This document shows positions 7,493-14,780 of a stretch of DNA of 16,751 nucleotides, piece after piece. Below the pieces are notes generated by a model that saw only the letters and a list, made by a program, of their open reading frames with translations, was not told the DNA's origin and ran no database searches. The number at the start of each line of letters is the position of its first letter. Within the stretch, counting starts at the first letter, position 1. The stretch spans positions 13,021 to 29,771 of the forward strand of contig JAKJAE010000002.1 of assembly GCA_022707665.1 (NCBI GenBank). Direction: 5' to 3'. The stretch is from Chloroflexota bacterium. Lineage in GTDB: Bacteria; Chloroflexota; Anaerolineae; B4-G1; SLSP01. Position numbers and translations under genes: made by a program.

Positions 7493-7894
7493 TCACAGGT
7501 CGCGCGCGATACTCGTTGATGTGTCTGAGTGGTCCTCACGGATGTGTCGTCGGTAGGCCTCAATCAGACCTCCGATCCGGGATTGGGCCCGCTCCAGATC
7601 CTCGACATAGTCCTCCAGGATCTCATTACCGAGTCCACTGAGCCGGTAGACCCTTCTTGGTGGACCCTGTTTCCCATCAGGGTCCCAGCTTGACGTGACC
7701 CAACCGCTCGCCTCCATCTCCCGTAAGGTACGATAGATGATGCTGGATTGCAGATTCCCCAGGCCGTAGTCCTCCAACTGCTCGATAAGTGTATACCCGT
7801 GGGCCTCTCCAAAGTGCAGGAGCAGCAATAGCGTAGGCTCCAGGAACCACATGGCTCCGTGGGAACGGCTCCATTGACGTATGGGTCGTGACAT
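7493..7894 (-). CDS. PadR-family transcriptional regulator
   Basis: A 133-residue protein with the PadR winged-helix fold: 'LEPTLLLLLHFGEAHGYTLI' (helix 1-2), 'SSIIYRTLREMEASGWVTSS' (recognition helix, then first wing strand), 'GPPRRVYRLSGLGNEIL' (wing and helix 4), then a C-terminal dimerisation helix ('VEDLERAQSRIGGLIEAYRR'). The family usually represses transporter or detoxification genes and releases DNA when a small molecule binds. The ATG at 7892-7894 follows a purine-rich AGGGAGGGG; an internal ATG at 7850-7852 would trim 14 residues ahead of the fold. It is packed between the sulfatase-like gene (15 nt) and the radical-SAM gene (13 nt), so it belongs to the operon and may control it. 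The TATAGT-N7-ACTATA dyad at the mrp promoter is a candidate operator, unproven. Confidence 0.9.
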   Translation of the reverse strand: MSRPIRQWSRSHGAMWFLEPTLLLLLHFGEAHGYTLIEQLEDYGLGNLQSSIIYRTLREMEASGWVTSSWDPDGKQGPPRRVYRLSGLGNEILEDYVEDLERAQSRIGGLIEAYRRHIREDHSDTSTSIARDL

Positions 7895-7909
7895 CCCCTC
7901 CCTCGAATT

Positions 7910-9325
7910 CTAGGGCGTGCGGGCGGCCAGATCACTGCAGCCGGGGGCATCCTCTGCACCCCGTGCTAGGTCAACCAACCATTCCGGAAACTCTCCGCCG
8001 GCGTCCTCAACTGCATAAGCAAAGAGCTGATCGACAACGGGAGCCTGCTCGCTGGCGCAGTTACGAGCAAACGGATCCGCAGAGGATAAATCATAGAGCA
8101 GCACGCCCCTGCCATCGACCTTGCAGTTGAGCCACCAGCGATCGTCGATCACCGTGACCGCGCCCCCCCAGCCAACGGTGACGTGATCGCGCAAGCCAGG
8201 GTTTCCGCTCAGTGCTGCCTCAAGGAAGGGCAAACCGTCCATCGGATCTGGCACATCAGCCCCGGCCACCTCAAGGACCAGACGCGTAAGGTCGTGGTGC
8301 TGCACAAGCACATCGCTGGTAACTCCGGCGCTCCGCGCACCCGGAAGGCGGATCAGCAGGGGTACGTCGTAGACCTCGGGCATCGACGGATACCCACGCT
8401 TCCCCATATAGCCCCGGTCACCCAATGAATGACCGTGATCGGAGGTGACAATGACTGTCGTGTCATCCAGGAGGCCCAAGACCCGCACTGTCTCCATGAA
8501 GTGCCCAAACCAGCGGTCCGCCATGGTGACTTCAGCACTGTAGTTAGCCTGAGTCCGCGCGATCAGCGACGGATCGAGCTCCGATACGTCGCCGTACGCC
8601 GAAATCACCTGCTCGTGGCTGTCTCCCTTCTGGTACATCCGCAGATAGTGGGAAGGAACAAGCCATGGCTCGTGGGGGTCGAATGACTCAACAGTCAGAA
8701 AGAACCGCTCTGCGTCCTGGTTTTCCTCCAGCCACAGCCCGGCCTCTCTGAGAACTCGCGGAGCAAAGTAGTCCTCCTCGTGGCGCCAGTCCAGCGTGTT
8801 CATGATACAGCGCTGGATAAACTCGATCCTGCCCTGACCACGTCCGCGCATCTGCTCGGGGAGCCAGTGCTCGATATCCTCGTCGGTAAGGCGAGGACCA
8901 GACCGTGCCGGATCCTGTTCCTGTCCACGCAGGAACTTCCATTGATCGAAACCACGCCAGTAGTTCTTGGAGGGCTTGAACATGTGGTAGAGATCAGCGA
9001 CCAGGCCGGTTCGATAACCCTTGGTCTGGAGCATCTCGGCGAGGGTTGCCTGTTCCTCCGGAATCGGTCCCCAGCCGGGCGCTCCCACAAAATCCCCCTT
9101 GAGCCGAAAGTCGCCGTTGCGGAAAGGAAAGACGCGCCGTCCTGTGTAGATCGCCCGTCGAGCGGGAAGCGTCGGCAACGACTCTGGATAGACCCGCGTC
9201 ATGCGGATGGCCTCTGCGGCAAAGGCATCCAGATGCGGCGTAGCCACGGCCCCCCACGGCGGTGTCCCATAGGCCCCAACACAGTCCTTCCGCAACGAAT
9301 CGAAGATCAACAGGATAACATTCAT
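7910..9325 (-). CDS. Sulfatase-superfamily hydrolase with Thr at the nucleophile position
   Basis: A 471-residue soluble protein of the alkaline phosphatase/sulfatase fold. Metal-site landmarks: D9 in 'LLIFDSLRKDCVGAYG', D295-H296 in 'VIVTSDHGHSLGDRGYMGKRG', and 'ESFDPHEPW' (212-220). In sulfatases the nucleophile motif is C/S-x-P-x-R, the Cys/Ser being converted to formylglycine. Here it reads T52-L-P-A-R56 followed by 'RAIYTGR', so formylglycine cannot form by the usual route. A Thr nucleophile is known in related phosphotransferases such as LtaS and EptA, so a phosphate ester or phosphodiester substrate is as likely as a sulfate ester. There is no signal peptide or membrane segment, so it acts in the cytoplasm. 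AGGAGG lies 8 nt before the ATG. It sits 21 nt after feoB and 15 nt before padR. No sulfatase-maturase is visible. Confidence 0.85.
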   Translation of the reverse strand: MNVILLIFDSLRKDCVGAYGTPPWGAVATPHLDAFAAEAIRMTRVYPESLPTLPARRAIYTGRRVFPFRNGDFRLKGDFVGAPGWGPIPEEQATLAEMLQTKGYRTGLVADLYHMFKPSKNYWRGFDQWKFLRGQEQDPARSGPRLTDEDIEHWLPEQMRGRGQGRIEFIQRCIMNTLDWRHEEDYFAPRVLREAGLWLEENQDAERFFLTVESFDPHEPWLVPSHYLRMYQKGDSHEQVISAYGDVSELDPSLIARTQANYSAEVTMADRWFGHFMETVRVLGLLDDTTVIVTSDHGHSLGDRGYMGKRGYPSMPEVYDVPLLIRLPGARSAGVTSDVLVQHHDLTRLVLEVAGADVPDPMDGLPFLEAALSGNPGLRDHVTVGWGGAVTVIDDRWWLNCKVDGRGVLLYDLSSADPFARNCASEQAPVVDQLFAYAVEDAGGEFPEWLVDLARGAEDAPGCSDLAARTP

Positions 9326-9346
9326 CGCGCAGGCCTCCTTGGCTAG

Positions 9347-11416
9347 CTAGAATCCCAACAAGCGTCCGCCCTGATACACAATGAAAGTGATCACAGTGGC
9401 AACAAGCAACGGTAATCCCAGACTCATCAATGTCCACTTCAGACTGCGGGTCTCCCGCCAGGTGGCCCATACCGTCACGAGGCAGGGCAAGTACAGCATG
9501 TAGAAGGTCAGGAAGGAAAAGGCGGTGAGTGCGCTCCAGGTGCGCGCCAGGTACTGCAGAACGGTCTCCGATTCCGCGAGCGTCGTTTGTAGCCCATAGG
9601 TCATGGCCAGCGAAGAGACTACGATCTCCTTGGCGGGCAATGTGAAGAGCAGCGCCGTCAACATCTCTCCGGTCAGCCCCAAGGGACGACCGACCGTCGA
9701 CAGACCGTCTACCAGCCGTCCGATGGCTGTCTGTTCAAAGGGGGCTCCGTAGGGTAGGTTTCCCAGGAGCCAGATCAGGAATGTAGCGGGCGCGGCGATC
9801 AAGATGGCGCGACCCATCGTGTGACCAACCTGGTGCACCAGGGTTCGCCAGATCACTTGCCCCCACTTCGGCAAGCGATATGAGGGTAGCTCCATCACGA
9901 AGCCACTGGGCTCCTCACGAAAGAAGATGCGATTCAGTACCCAGGTCGTCAAGAGCATCGTGCCCACGCTGATTCCAAGGAAGATCACAGTAACAGGTAA
10001 GGCAGAGGCGCCAAAGAAAAGGATGATGAGCGCCAGTCCAGCGCCGAAGCGACCGTTACATAGGATCAATGGGCTGGTGACCACTGCGATGATTCGGTCC
10101 TTAGCGTTTTCAATAATACGACAGGTTAAGACACCCGTCACGTTACAGCCAAAGCTCATCATGGCCACCAACGTATGCTTACCCTGTGAGCCAACAACAC
10201 GCATCAGACGGTCAAGGTTAAATGCTACACGTGGAAGAAAGCCGATATCTTCCAGCAAGTTGAAGGCCGTGAAGAAGATCACCATGGGCGGAAGCATCAC
10301 AGCAATGACCGTCCCGGTCCCGACAAGCAGCCCATCAACCAGGGGCCCCACAAGCCACCAGGGCGCCTTCCACTGGGTCAAGACACCACGCGATTGTTCA
10401 GCCAGCCAACCAAACGCGCCCTCCAACATGCCCGAGGGGACATTAGCGCCCTGAATAGTGACCCAGAGAACCACGAGGAGCATCGCGGCCATAATCGGCC
10501 AGGACCAAATCGGATGTGTCATGACCCGATCAACACGTTCTGTGAGACTGTCCCCAGCAGGCCGGAAACGGCGTGCGACGTGATGGGTGATCTCATGCGC
10601 AAGCTCAAAGCGCCGACGGACGATCTCAACGCGAGCATCCGGTCGAGCTCCCTCTCGCATGCGGACAGCCCTGCTTAGTACAGCCTGACGGGTCTGTAGG
10701 GGGATGTGGGTCGTTCCTTCAGGCCCAAGGCAGTCCGTATGCTCCCCTGTGGCGAAGGCGGCGACGATCTCTGGATCGTCCTCGAGGAGTCTGAGCGCCA
10801 CCCAGCGCTGTCGGCTCACCGGGCCAAGTCCACCCAGATCCGCTACCAGAGCGTGCACGTATCCGTCAATCGTCACACCGTAGTCGACGGAGGCAGGGTG
10901 GGTACTTCGCTGCCCCGTTGCGACCTTGACGATTTCGTCCATAAGCTCGCGGCATCCCCGGCCCTCGATAGCGACCGTTGGCACGACCGGCACGCCCAGA
11001 GCCGCCTCAAGGGCACCGACATCGACCTCCCACCCCTCGTTCTCAAGTTCGTCCATCAGGTTCAGGGCGACGACGGCCTTGCCGGTCAGCTCCAGCACCT
11101 GCAGCGTGAGGTTGAGGTTGCGCTCCAGCTTCGTAGCGTCCACAACGTTGACCACAACGTCTGGCTCGCCTGACAGAATGTAGTCCCTGGCCACGACTTC
11201 TTCTGGAGATTGCGCCGCCAGGCTATAGGTACCCGGAAGATCGACAAGCCGGACTTGCTGATCGCCATGCACAAAGGTGCCCTCTGCTCTCTCGATCGTC
11301 TTTCCAGGCCAGTTACCGACATGCTGACGTCCGCCCGTTAGTGCGTTGAACACCGCGCTCTTGCCCACATTCGGGTTGCCTGCCATCGCGGCGGTGATCG
11401 TGTACTGCTTATCCAC
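9347..11416 (-). CDS. feoB: Ferrous iron transport protein B
   Basis: A 689-residue Fe(II) importer: an N-terminal GTPase domain joined to a polytopic membrane domain. Visible motifs: G1 'GNPNVGKS' (13-20), switch I 'NWPGKT' (35-40), G3 D59-L-P-G62, and G4 N119-L-M-D122; then a linker helical region and Gate-type membrane repeats. The first has 'SFGCNV' and 'CNGRFGAG' (the CNGRF variant rather than CSARLP); the second has 'LPAKEIVVSSLAMTYG', followed by 'YLPCLVTV'. I chose GTG at 11414-11416, 7 nt after GAGGAG. A TTG further upstream (11429-11431) would overlap that Shine-Dalgarno. The start overlaps the stop of the DtxR-FeoA gene by 8 nt, so the two are translationally coupled, as expected for FeoA and FeoB. 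Confidence 0.96.
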   Translation of the reverse strand: MDKQYTITAAMAGNPNVGKSAVFNALTGGRQHVGNWPGKTIERAEGTFVHGDQQVRLVDLPGTYSLAAQSPEEVVARDYILSGEPDVVVNVVDATKLERNLNLTLQVLELTGKAVVALNLMDELENEGWEVDVGALEAALGVPVVPTVAIEGRGCRELMDEIVKVATGQRSTHPASVDYGVTIDGYVHALVADLGGLGPVSRQRWVALRLLEDDPEIVAAFATGEHTDCLGPEGTTHIPLQTRQAVLSRAVRMREGARPDARVEIVRRRFELAHEITHHVARRFRPAGDSLTERVDRVMTHPIWSWPIMAAMLLVVLWVTIQGANVPSGMLEGAFGWLAEQSRGVLTQWKAPWWLVGPLVDGLLVGTGTVIAVMLPPMVIFFTAFNLLEDIGFLPRVAFNLDRLMRVVGSQGKHTLVAMMSFGCNVTGVLTCRIIENAKDRIIAVVTSPLILCNGRFGAGLALIILFFGASALPVTVIFLGISVGTMLLTTWVLNRIFFREEPSGFVMELPSYRLPKWGQVIWRTLVHQVGHTMGRAILIAAPATFLIWLLGNLPYGAPFEQTAIGRLVDGLSTVGRPLGLTGEMLTALLFTLPAKEIVVSSLAMTYGLQTTLAESETVLQYLARTWSALTAFSFLTFYMLYLPCLVTVWATWRETRSLKWTLMSLGLPLLVATVITFIVYQGGRLLGF

Positions 11417-12428
11417 GAGAAATCTCCTCAACTAGAACCGAGTGAGCATCTTCTCTTCGCAGCGCAATCGAGGTCTCCTTGACGCGGTATTCAGTAGGAT
11501 CACCCAGGGGAGCCTTACGGACCACATAGATCTCTGCACCCGGGACGAAACCCATATCCAGCATGCGTCGCTGATGACTGCCGCTCCCACTGATCTCAAC
11601 AGCTTGGGCACGGCTGCCTACCGGGAGTTCCTCCAAGGGCAGGGGCAGGGCGGGCACAGGCACAACAGCGATGTGGCGCGCAGCAGCCGCAGCCAGTGGC
11701 ATGACGTTGGCATCCACCCGTACCCGCAACATGGCAACTTCTCGCTCCAGAACTTCGACAGTGGCGCCTGGATAGAGCCCCAGGGCAACCAGTTGTGCCA
11801 GCAACGCTTCTGACGTATCATCAAGGGCGACCACACGCAACACCCGCCCCGGTGTCGCCTCTTCCAGCAGCGATCGTGTCGCTGAGGATGTGAGCCGTCC
11901 GCTCCTGGCCGGGATCATATGCCCGTGCGGGTCCCAGGCAGGATAGTCCAGCTCACGATCCATACGCTCCAATTCTTCCGGCGTCGTAGTGTGCTCACGT
12001 ACATCAGCCTCAGCATGCACGGCCTCAAGTGCCAAACCCTGACGGTCAACCAGATAGGCCTCCCATAGGCGATGCGCCCGGATGAGATCATTCGCGTGCC
12101 ACTGGCCCTCCTCCGTCAGACATAGGCTGTCTGCAGAACCGAACTTGAGCCACCCAAACGTACGCAGGCCTTTGAGCTCTTCCCTCACCAGCGCTTCGGG
12201 AAGGGAGACTGCCTGGGCGACATCGCGAATACTCACACAGCCCCCCGTCACGTCCAGTGTATAGATGGCCTTCAGCAGATCCTCCGCATCAGCGCGTTGA
12301 GGGAACGCCGGCACTTTGGCGGAATCGGCTGTGGCCGACTTCCGCCGGCACTGGATCACGGTGTACAGCCAAGCGAACGCCAAGAGAACCGAGAGAACTG
12401 GCCACCCCCAATCAGCAAAGCGGTTCAT
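11409..12428 (-). CDS. Membrane-anchored DtxR-type regulator fused to FeoA
   Basis: A 339-residue multi-domain protein. Residues 9-26 form one hydrophobic segment followed by 'CRRK', so the rest should face the cytoplasm. Residues about 46-112 are a DtxR/MntR winged helix ('ADAEDLLKAIYTL', 'LTEEGQ'). Residues 113-173 are the metal-binding dimerisation domain with D50, H119, E123, H138, D142, E145 and H146 at positions that are ligands in DtxR/MntR (Asp replaces DtxR's Cys102; D50 matches MntR Asp8). Two SH3-like FeoA modules follow (about 186-258 and 264-335; 'LVALGLYPGATVEVL', 'MLDMGFVPGAEIYVV'). The second is the canonical FeoA. The ATG at 12426-12428 has GAGGAG 7 nt upstream. It overlaps the methyltransferase end by 17 nt and the feoB start by 8 nt. 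It could both sense iron and assist FeoB. Confidence 0.85.
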   Translation of the reverse strand: MNRFADWGWPVLSVLLAFAWLYTVIQCRRKSATADSAKVPAFPQRADAEDLLKAIYTLDVTGGCVSIRDVAQAVSLPEALVREELKGLRTFGWLKFGSADSLCLTEEGQWHANDLIRAHRLWEAYLVDRQGLALEAVHAEADVREHTTTPEELERMDRELDYPAWDPHGHMIPARSGRLTSSATRSLLEEATPGRVLRVVALDDTSEALLAQLVALGLYPGATVEVLEREVAMLRVRVDANVMPLAAAAARHIAVVPVPALPLPLEELPVGSRAQAVEISGSGSHQRRMLDMGFVPGAEIYVVRKAPLGDPTEYRVKETSIALRREDAHSVLVEEISRG

Positions 12429-13239
12429 CGCGACGCTCCTCTTCTGACACCGAACGTGTGGACTGGGCCGCCCATGTACATGAAGGCTCCCTTTTCTCAA
12501 GAGAGCTCGCGCCAGTCCCTTCGCGGGCCGCACAACCTATAGCAGACCGCGAGGACGCAGCCCTGTCGCTTGGTGTCATAGGCAGCCTGTCTACCCTTTC
12601 ATCACCAGGCTTCCACAATGCCATCCCGATGAATCCGCCCCACGGGAAACGATGTCCCGAAGGACATAATCGAGGCAACAGCGTAGTGTCCCAAACAACG
12701 CGTGCCTGCGGACCAACCAGCGACTGAAGAAGACGCTTCAGTTCACCCACACTGTAGAAGTGTGCGCCACGATAGACCGAGGGACGACGCAAGCCGGTCA
12801 ACCGTCGTTCAACGGCTAACAAACTATGGCGGAGCACACCCAACAGAAGGCCACGCCGGGCCACCCTTAAGGCTTCTCTGAGCGCATGCGTTGGCTCAGG
12901 CAAGAACTCGAGTGTCGTAATGAACGCCACAACATCGAAGGCACCTCGAGCGAAAGGGAGCCGCATAGCGTCTGCCTGCACCAGGCCGACGCCATCCAGT
13001 CCCTGCGCTACTGTCAGCATAGAAGGCGACAGATCCAGGCCCACGGCTACCAGACCTTCAGCGGCCAACCAGCGGCTGAAGTGGCCCGTGCCGGCGCCCA
13101 CCTCAAGCACGCTGTGGACATCGCAAGAGTGTCTCAGAAGCCGCCACAACGTCGCCTTCTCAAGCGCATCGGCTCTACTGCCCGAGGGCGTGTCGTACCA
13201 GGCCTCGTACGTGGCTGCGATCCCCTGGCTGAAACCCAT
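12412..13239 (-). CDS. Class I SAM-dependent methyltransferase
   Basis: A 275-residue protein. Residues about 1-210 are a Rossmann methyltransferase: motif I 'VLEVGAGTGHFSRWLAAEG', the acidic end of beta-2 'VGLDLSPSML', motif 'VQADAMRLPFARGAFDVVAF', and 'LREALRVARRGLLLGVL', the Methyltransf_11 layout. The substrate is unknown. The last 60 or so residues (after 'ALWKPGDE') are Ser/Arg/Glu-rich, look unfolded, and include the 17-nt overlap with the DtxR-FeoA gene. The tail may be a late addition after loss of an earlier stop, since a TAG occurs in the neighbouring frame just after the domain. The start at 13237-13239 has only a weak ribosome site, but 'MGFSQGIAATYEAWYDT' is a normal beginning. 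It follows the thiamine-binding protein by 82 nt. Confidence 0.85.
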   Translation of the reverse strand: MGFSQGIAATYEAWYDTPSGSRADALEKATLWRLLRHSCDVHSVLEVGAGTGHFSRWLAAEGLVAVGLDLSPSMLTVAQGLDGVGLVQADAMRLPFARGAFDVVAFITTLEFLPEPTHALREALRVARRGLLLGVLRHSLLAVERRLTGLRRPSVYRGAHFYSVGELKRLLQSLVGPQARVVWDTTLLPRLCPSGHRFPWGGFIGMALWKPGDERVDRLPMTPSDRAASSRSAIGCAAREGTGASSLEKREPSCTWAAQSTRSVSEEERRDEPLC

Positions 13240-13321
13240 AGGTGCCGTCCGTCAGGCCGCGGGGTTCGGTTGCCAATCTGAACCTGCGCCGGTCATCAGC
13301 ACTGAGCGCGCTGGCAACGCA

Positions 13322-13579
13322 TCAGGCACTCCCGGGCAGTGGGCAAGCATTGGAGAACGTCACGGTCATCACCGTATCACCGTCGCGGCACGCCCCCGTG
13401 AAGGCCTCCTCCAAGGCACCGAAGACTTCGGATGCCTCACCCCAGGCCAGGGTGCTCATTGCACCGTACTGGACCGCTAACCCGTGGTCGTGCAACACTC
13501 GTACGACCTCACGAATCGCCGGACCTATGTCTGGCTGTCGCAGTGGATAGAGGCTAACCTGTGCAGAGATGCGCCCCAT
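13322..13579 (-). CDS. MTH1187/YqgV-family thiamine-binding protein
   Basis: An 85-residue ferredoxin-like small protein matching the Thiamine_BP (formerly DUF77) family: 'ISAQVSLYPLRQPDIGPAIR' at the start, 'YGAMSTLAWGEASEVFGALE' in the middle and 'TVMTVTFSNACP' at the end. These are the conserved segments of the family, and the length is right. Relatives bind thiamine or related pyrimidines, apparently as cytosolic carriers or sensors; the precise role is unsettled. The ATG at 13577-13579 is preceded by AGGAGG with a 9-nt spacer. It lies 49 nt after mrp. Mrp/ApbC was first linked genetically to thiamine synthesis through the Fe-S enzyme ThiC, so this adjacency makes biological sense. Confidence 0.88.
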   Translation of the reverse strand: MGRISAQVSLYPLRQPDIGPAIREVVRVLHDHGLAVQYGAMSTLAWGEASEVFGALEEAFTGACRDGDTVMTVTFSNACPLPGSA

Positions 13580-13628
13580 AGTCTCAGGCCTCCTCTCAGT
13601 GAGCGAGCACCCCGCTGATGACTCCCCG

Positions 13629-14702
13629 TCAAGCCTCTGCGCTGAACGTCATCTGGAGGTTGGGCAGAAGGGCCGCAATGTGGTCAGCAATGGGATCGAA
13701 ATCAGATCCCCTGTACGCTTCGATGCCTCCCAGATCGCAGCTGCGAGCAAGCTCTGGGTCCAGGGGCAACCTCCCCAGGAACGGAACGCTCAACATCTCA
13801 GCCGTCGCCGCTGCCTGGCTGGGACCGAACACCTCTATCGTGCGTCCGCAGTCCGGGCATGTGACATAGCTCATGTTCTCAACCAGACCCAGGATCGGCG
13901 CCCCCAACTGTGCTGCCATCCCCGCAGCCTTGCGGACAATCATCCCCGCAAGGTCTTGCGGCGAGGTCACGAGGACTACACCGCTGAGTGGAATGGACTG
14001 CATGACTGTCAGAGAAGCATCCGATGTCCCGGGCGGCAGATCGACCACCAGGCAGTCTAGGTCGCCCCACACCACGTCATCCCAGAACTGTTTGATGGCC
14101 TTGCTGATCATTGGCCCGCGCCAGATGACGGCCTGGTCGGCATTCTCCAACAAGAGGTTGATAGACATCACCTTGATGCCTAATCCTGTCTCAACGGGGC
14201 GTATCCCCAGGGGACTCATCAGGGGGTGCTGGTCAAGGCCAAACAGCTTGGGCTGACTGGGGCCCGTGATATCGGCATCGAGCACGCCGATGCGCAGCCC
14301 ACGATGCCGCAGCGCCACCGCAAGGAGACCCGCGACCGACGATTTGCCCACGCCGCCCTTACCGCTGAGCACCGCAATCACGTGCGAAACCTTGTTGACG
14401 ACGCGTGCCGAAGGCGTCCTGCCTTCAGCCTGTGCCATAAAGGCCGCGCGTTCATGTTGAGCCATCTCAATAAGGTCTACGTTCACGGAGAGGTGGGGGT
14501 CAAGTGCGCCCACCGCCTCTTGTACGCTGTGCACCAGGTCGTCCTTAATGGGAATCTCCTTGAAGGGCAAGGCCAATCCCACAGTCACTGTCTGGTCATG
14601 AATGGTGATACCTCGAATGAGTCGCAAGCTCACCAGGCTCTGCTGTATCTCGGGATGCATCACGCCACGCAGTCGTTCAAGAACCTCAGCCTCGGATACC
14701 AT
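13629..14702 (-). CDS. mrp: Mrp/ApbC-type Fe-S cluster carrier ATPase
   Basis: A 357-residue cytoplasmic P-loop ATPase of the Mrp/NBP35 family that carries and delivers 4Fe-4S clusters to target enzymes. Residues about 1-80 are the MIP18/DUF59-type domain ('VLERLRGVMHPEI'). Next comes the deviant Walker A 'SGKGGVGKSS' (113-122), 'VLDADITGPSQPKLFG' (140-155), 'LVVDLPPGTSD' (218-228), and the cluster-binding C282-P-D-C285 in 'ENMSYVTCPDCG', all in the family's order. The ATG at 14700-14702 precedes the DUF59 domain at the usual distance; the ribosome site is modest (GAGAAG close in, GAGG farther). It is the first gene after the strong promoter at 14752-14780 and probably leads the long operon. 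Downstream radical-SAM enzymes are plausible clients. Confidence 0.94.
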   Translation of the reverse strand: MVSEAEVLERLRGVMHPEIQQSLVSLRLIRGITIHDQTVTVGLALPFKEIPIKDDLVHSVQEAVGALDPHLSVNVDLIEMAQHERAAFMAQAEGRTPSARVVNKVSHVIAVLSGKGGVGKSSVAGLLAVALRHRGLRIGVLDADITGPSQPKLFGLDQHPLMSPLGIRPVETGLGIKVMSINLLLENADQAVIWRGPMISKAIKQFWDDVVWGDLDCLVVDLPPGTSDASLTVMQSIPLSGVVLVTSPQDLAGMIVRKAAGMAAQLGAPILGLVENMSYVTCPDCGRTIEVFGPSQAAATAEMLSVPFLGRLPLDPELARSCDLGGIEAYRGSDFDPIADHIAALLPNLQMTFSAEA

Positions 14703-14748
14703 GTCTTCTCAACACCTCATAAATAGGAAGGAGTAAGTACTCACTATC

Positions 14749-14767
14749 TATAGTCTATATCACTATA
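14749..14767. promoter_or_regulatory. Operator-like dyad TATAGT-N7-ACTATA over the -10 box
   Basis: TATAGT (14749-14754) and ACTATA (14762-14767) form a perfect 6-bp inverted repeat with a 7-bp centre. It covers the -10 element and part of the spacer of the mrp promoter. Bound protein there would block RNA polymerase, so it is a good repressor-site candidate. A second small dyad, GAGTA-AG-TACTC (14731-14742), lies just downstream. The AT-rich dyad is unlike classical DtxR or MntR boxes; the operon's PadR protein is one candidate ligand. This is inference. Confidence 0.5.
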
Positions 14768-14780
14768 TACAGATTGTCAA
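14752..14780 (-). promoter_or_regulatory. Sigma-70-type promoter for the mrp operon
   Basis: Read on the minus strand, TTGACA (+ strand 14775-14780) is an exact -35 consensus. After a 17-bp spacer, TAGACT (14752-14757) matches four of six bases of the -10 consensus. The region is strikingly AT-rich against its surroundings. The mrp start codon lies about 50 bp downstream. This is the only textbook promoter I find in the minus-strand series. Confidence 0.7.

Noticed and set aside
9927..10454. A 175-codon + strand open frame opposite feoB
   Set aside because: It is a shadow of the well-supported feoB coding frame and has no independent family features.
12429..12533. 35-residue N-terminal extension of the DtxR-FeoA protein
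   Set aside because: It is basic and unstructured and lies fully inside the methyltransferase gene. The ATG at 12426-12428 has GAGGAG at good spacing.
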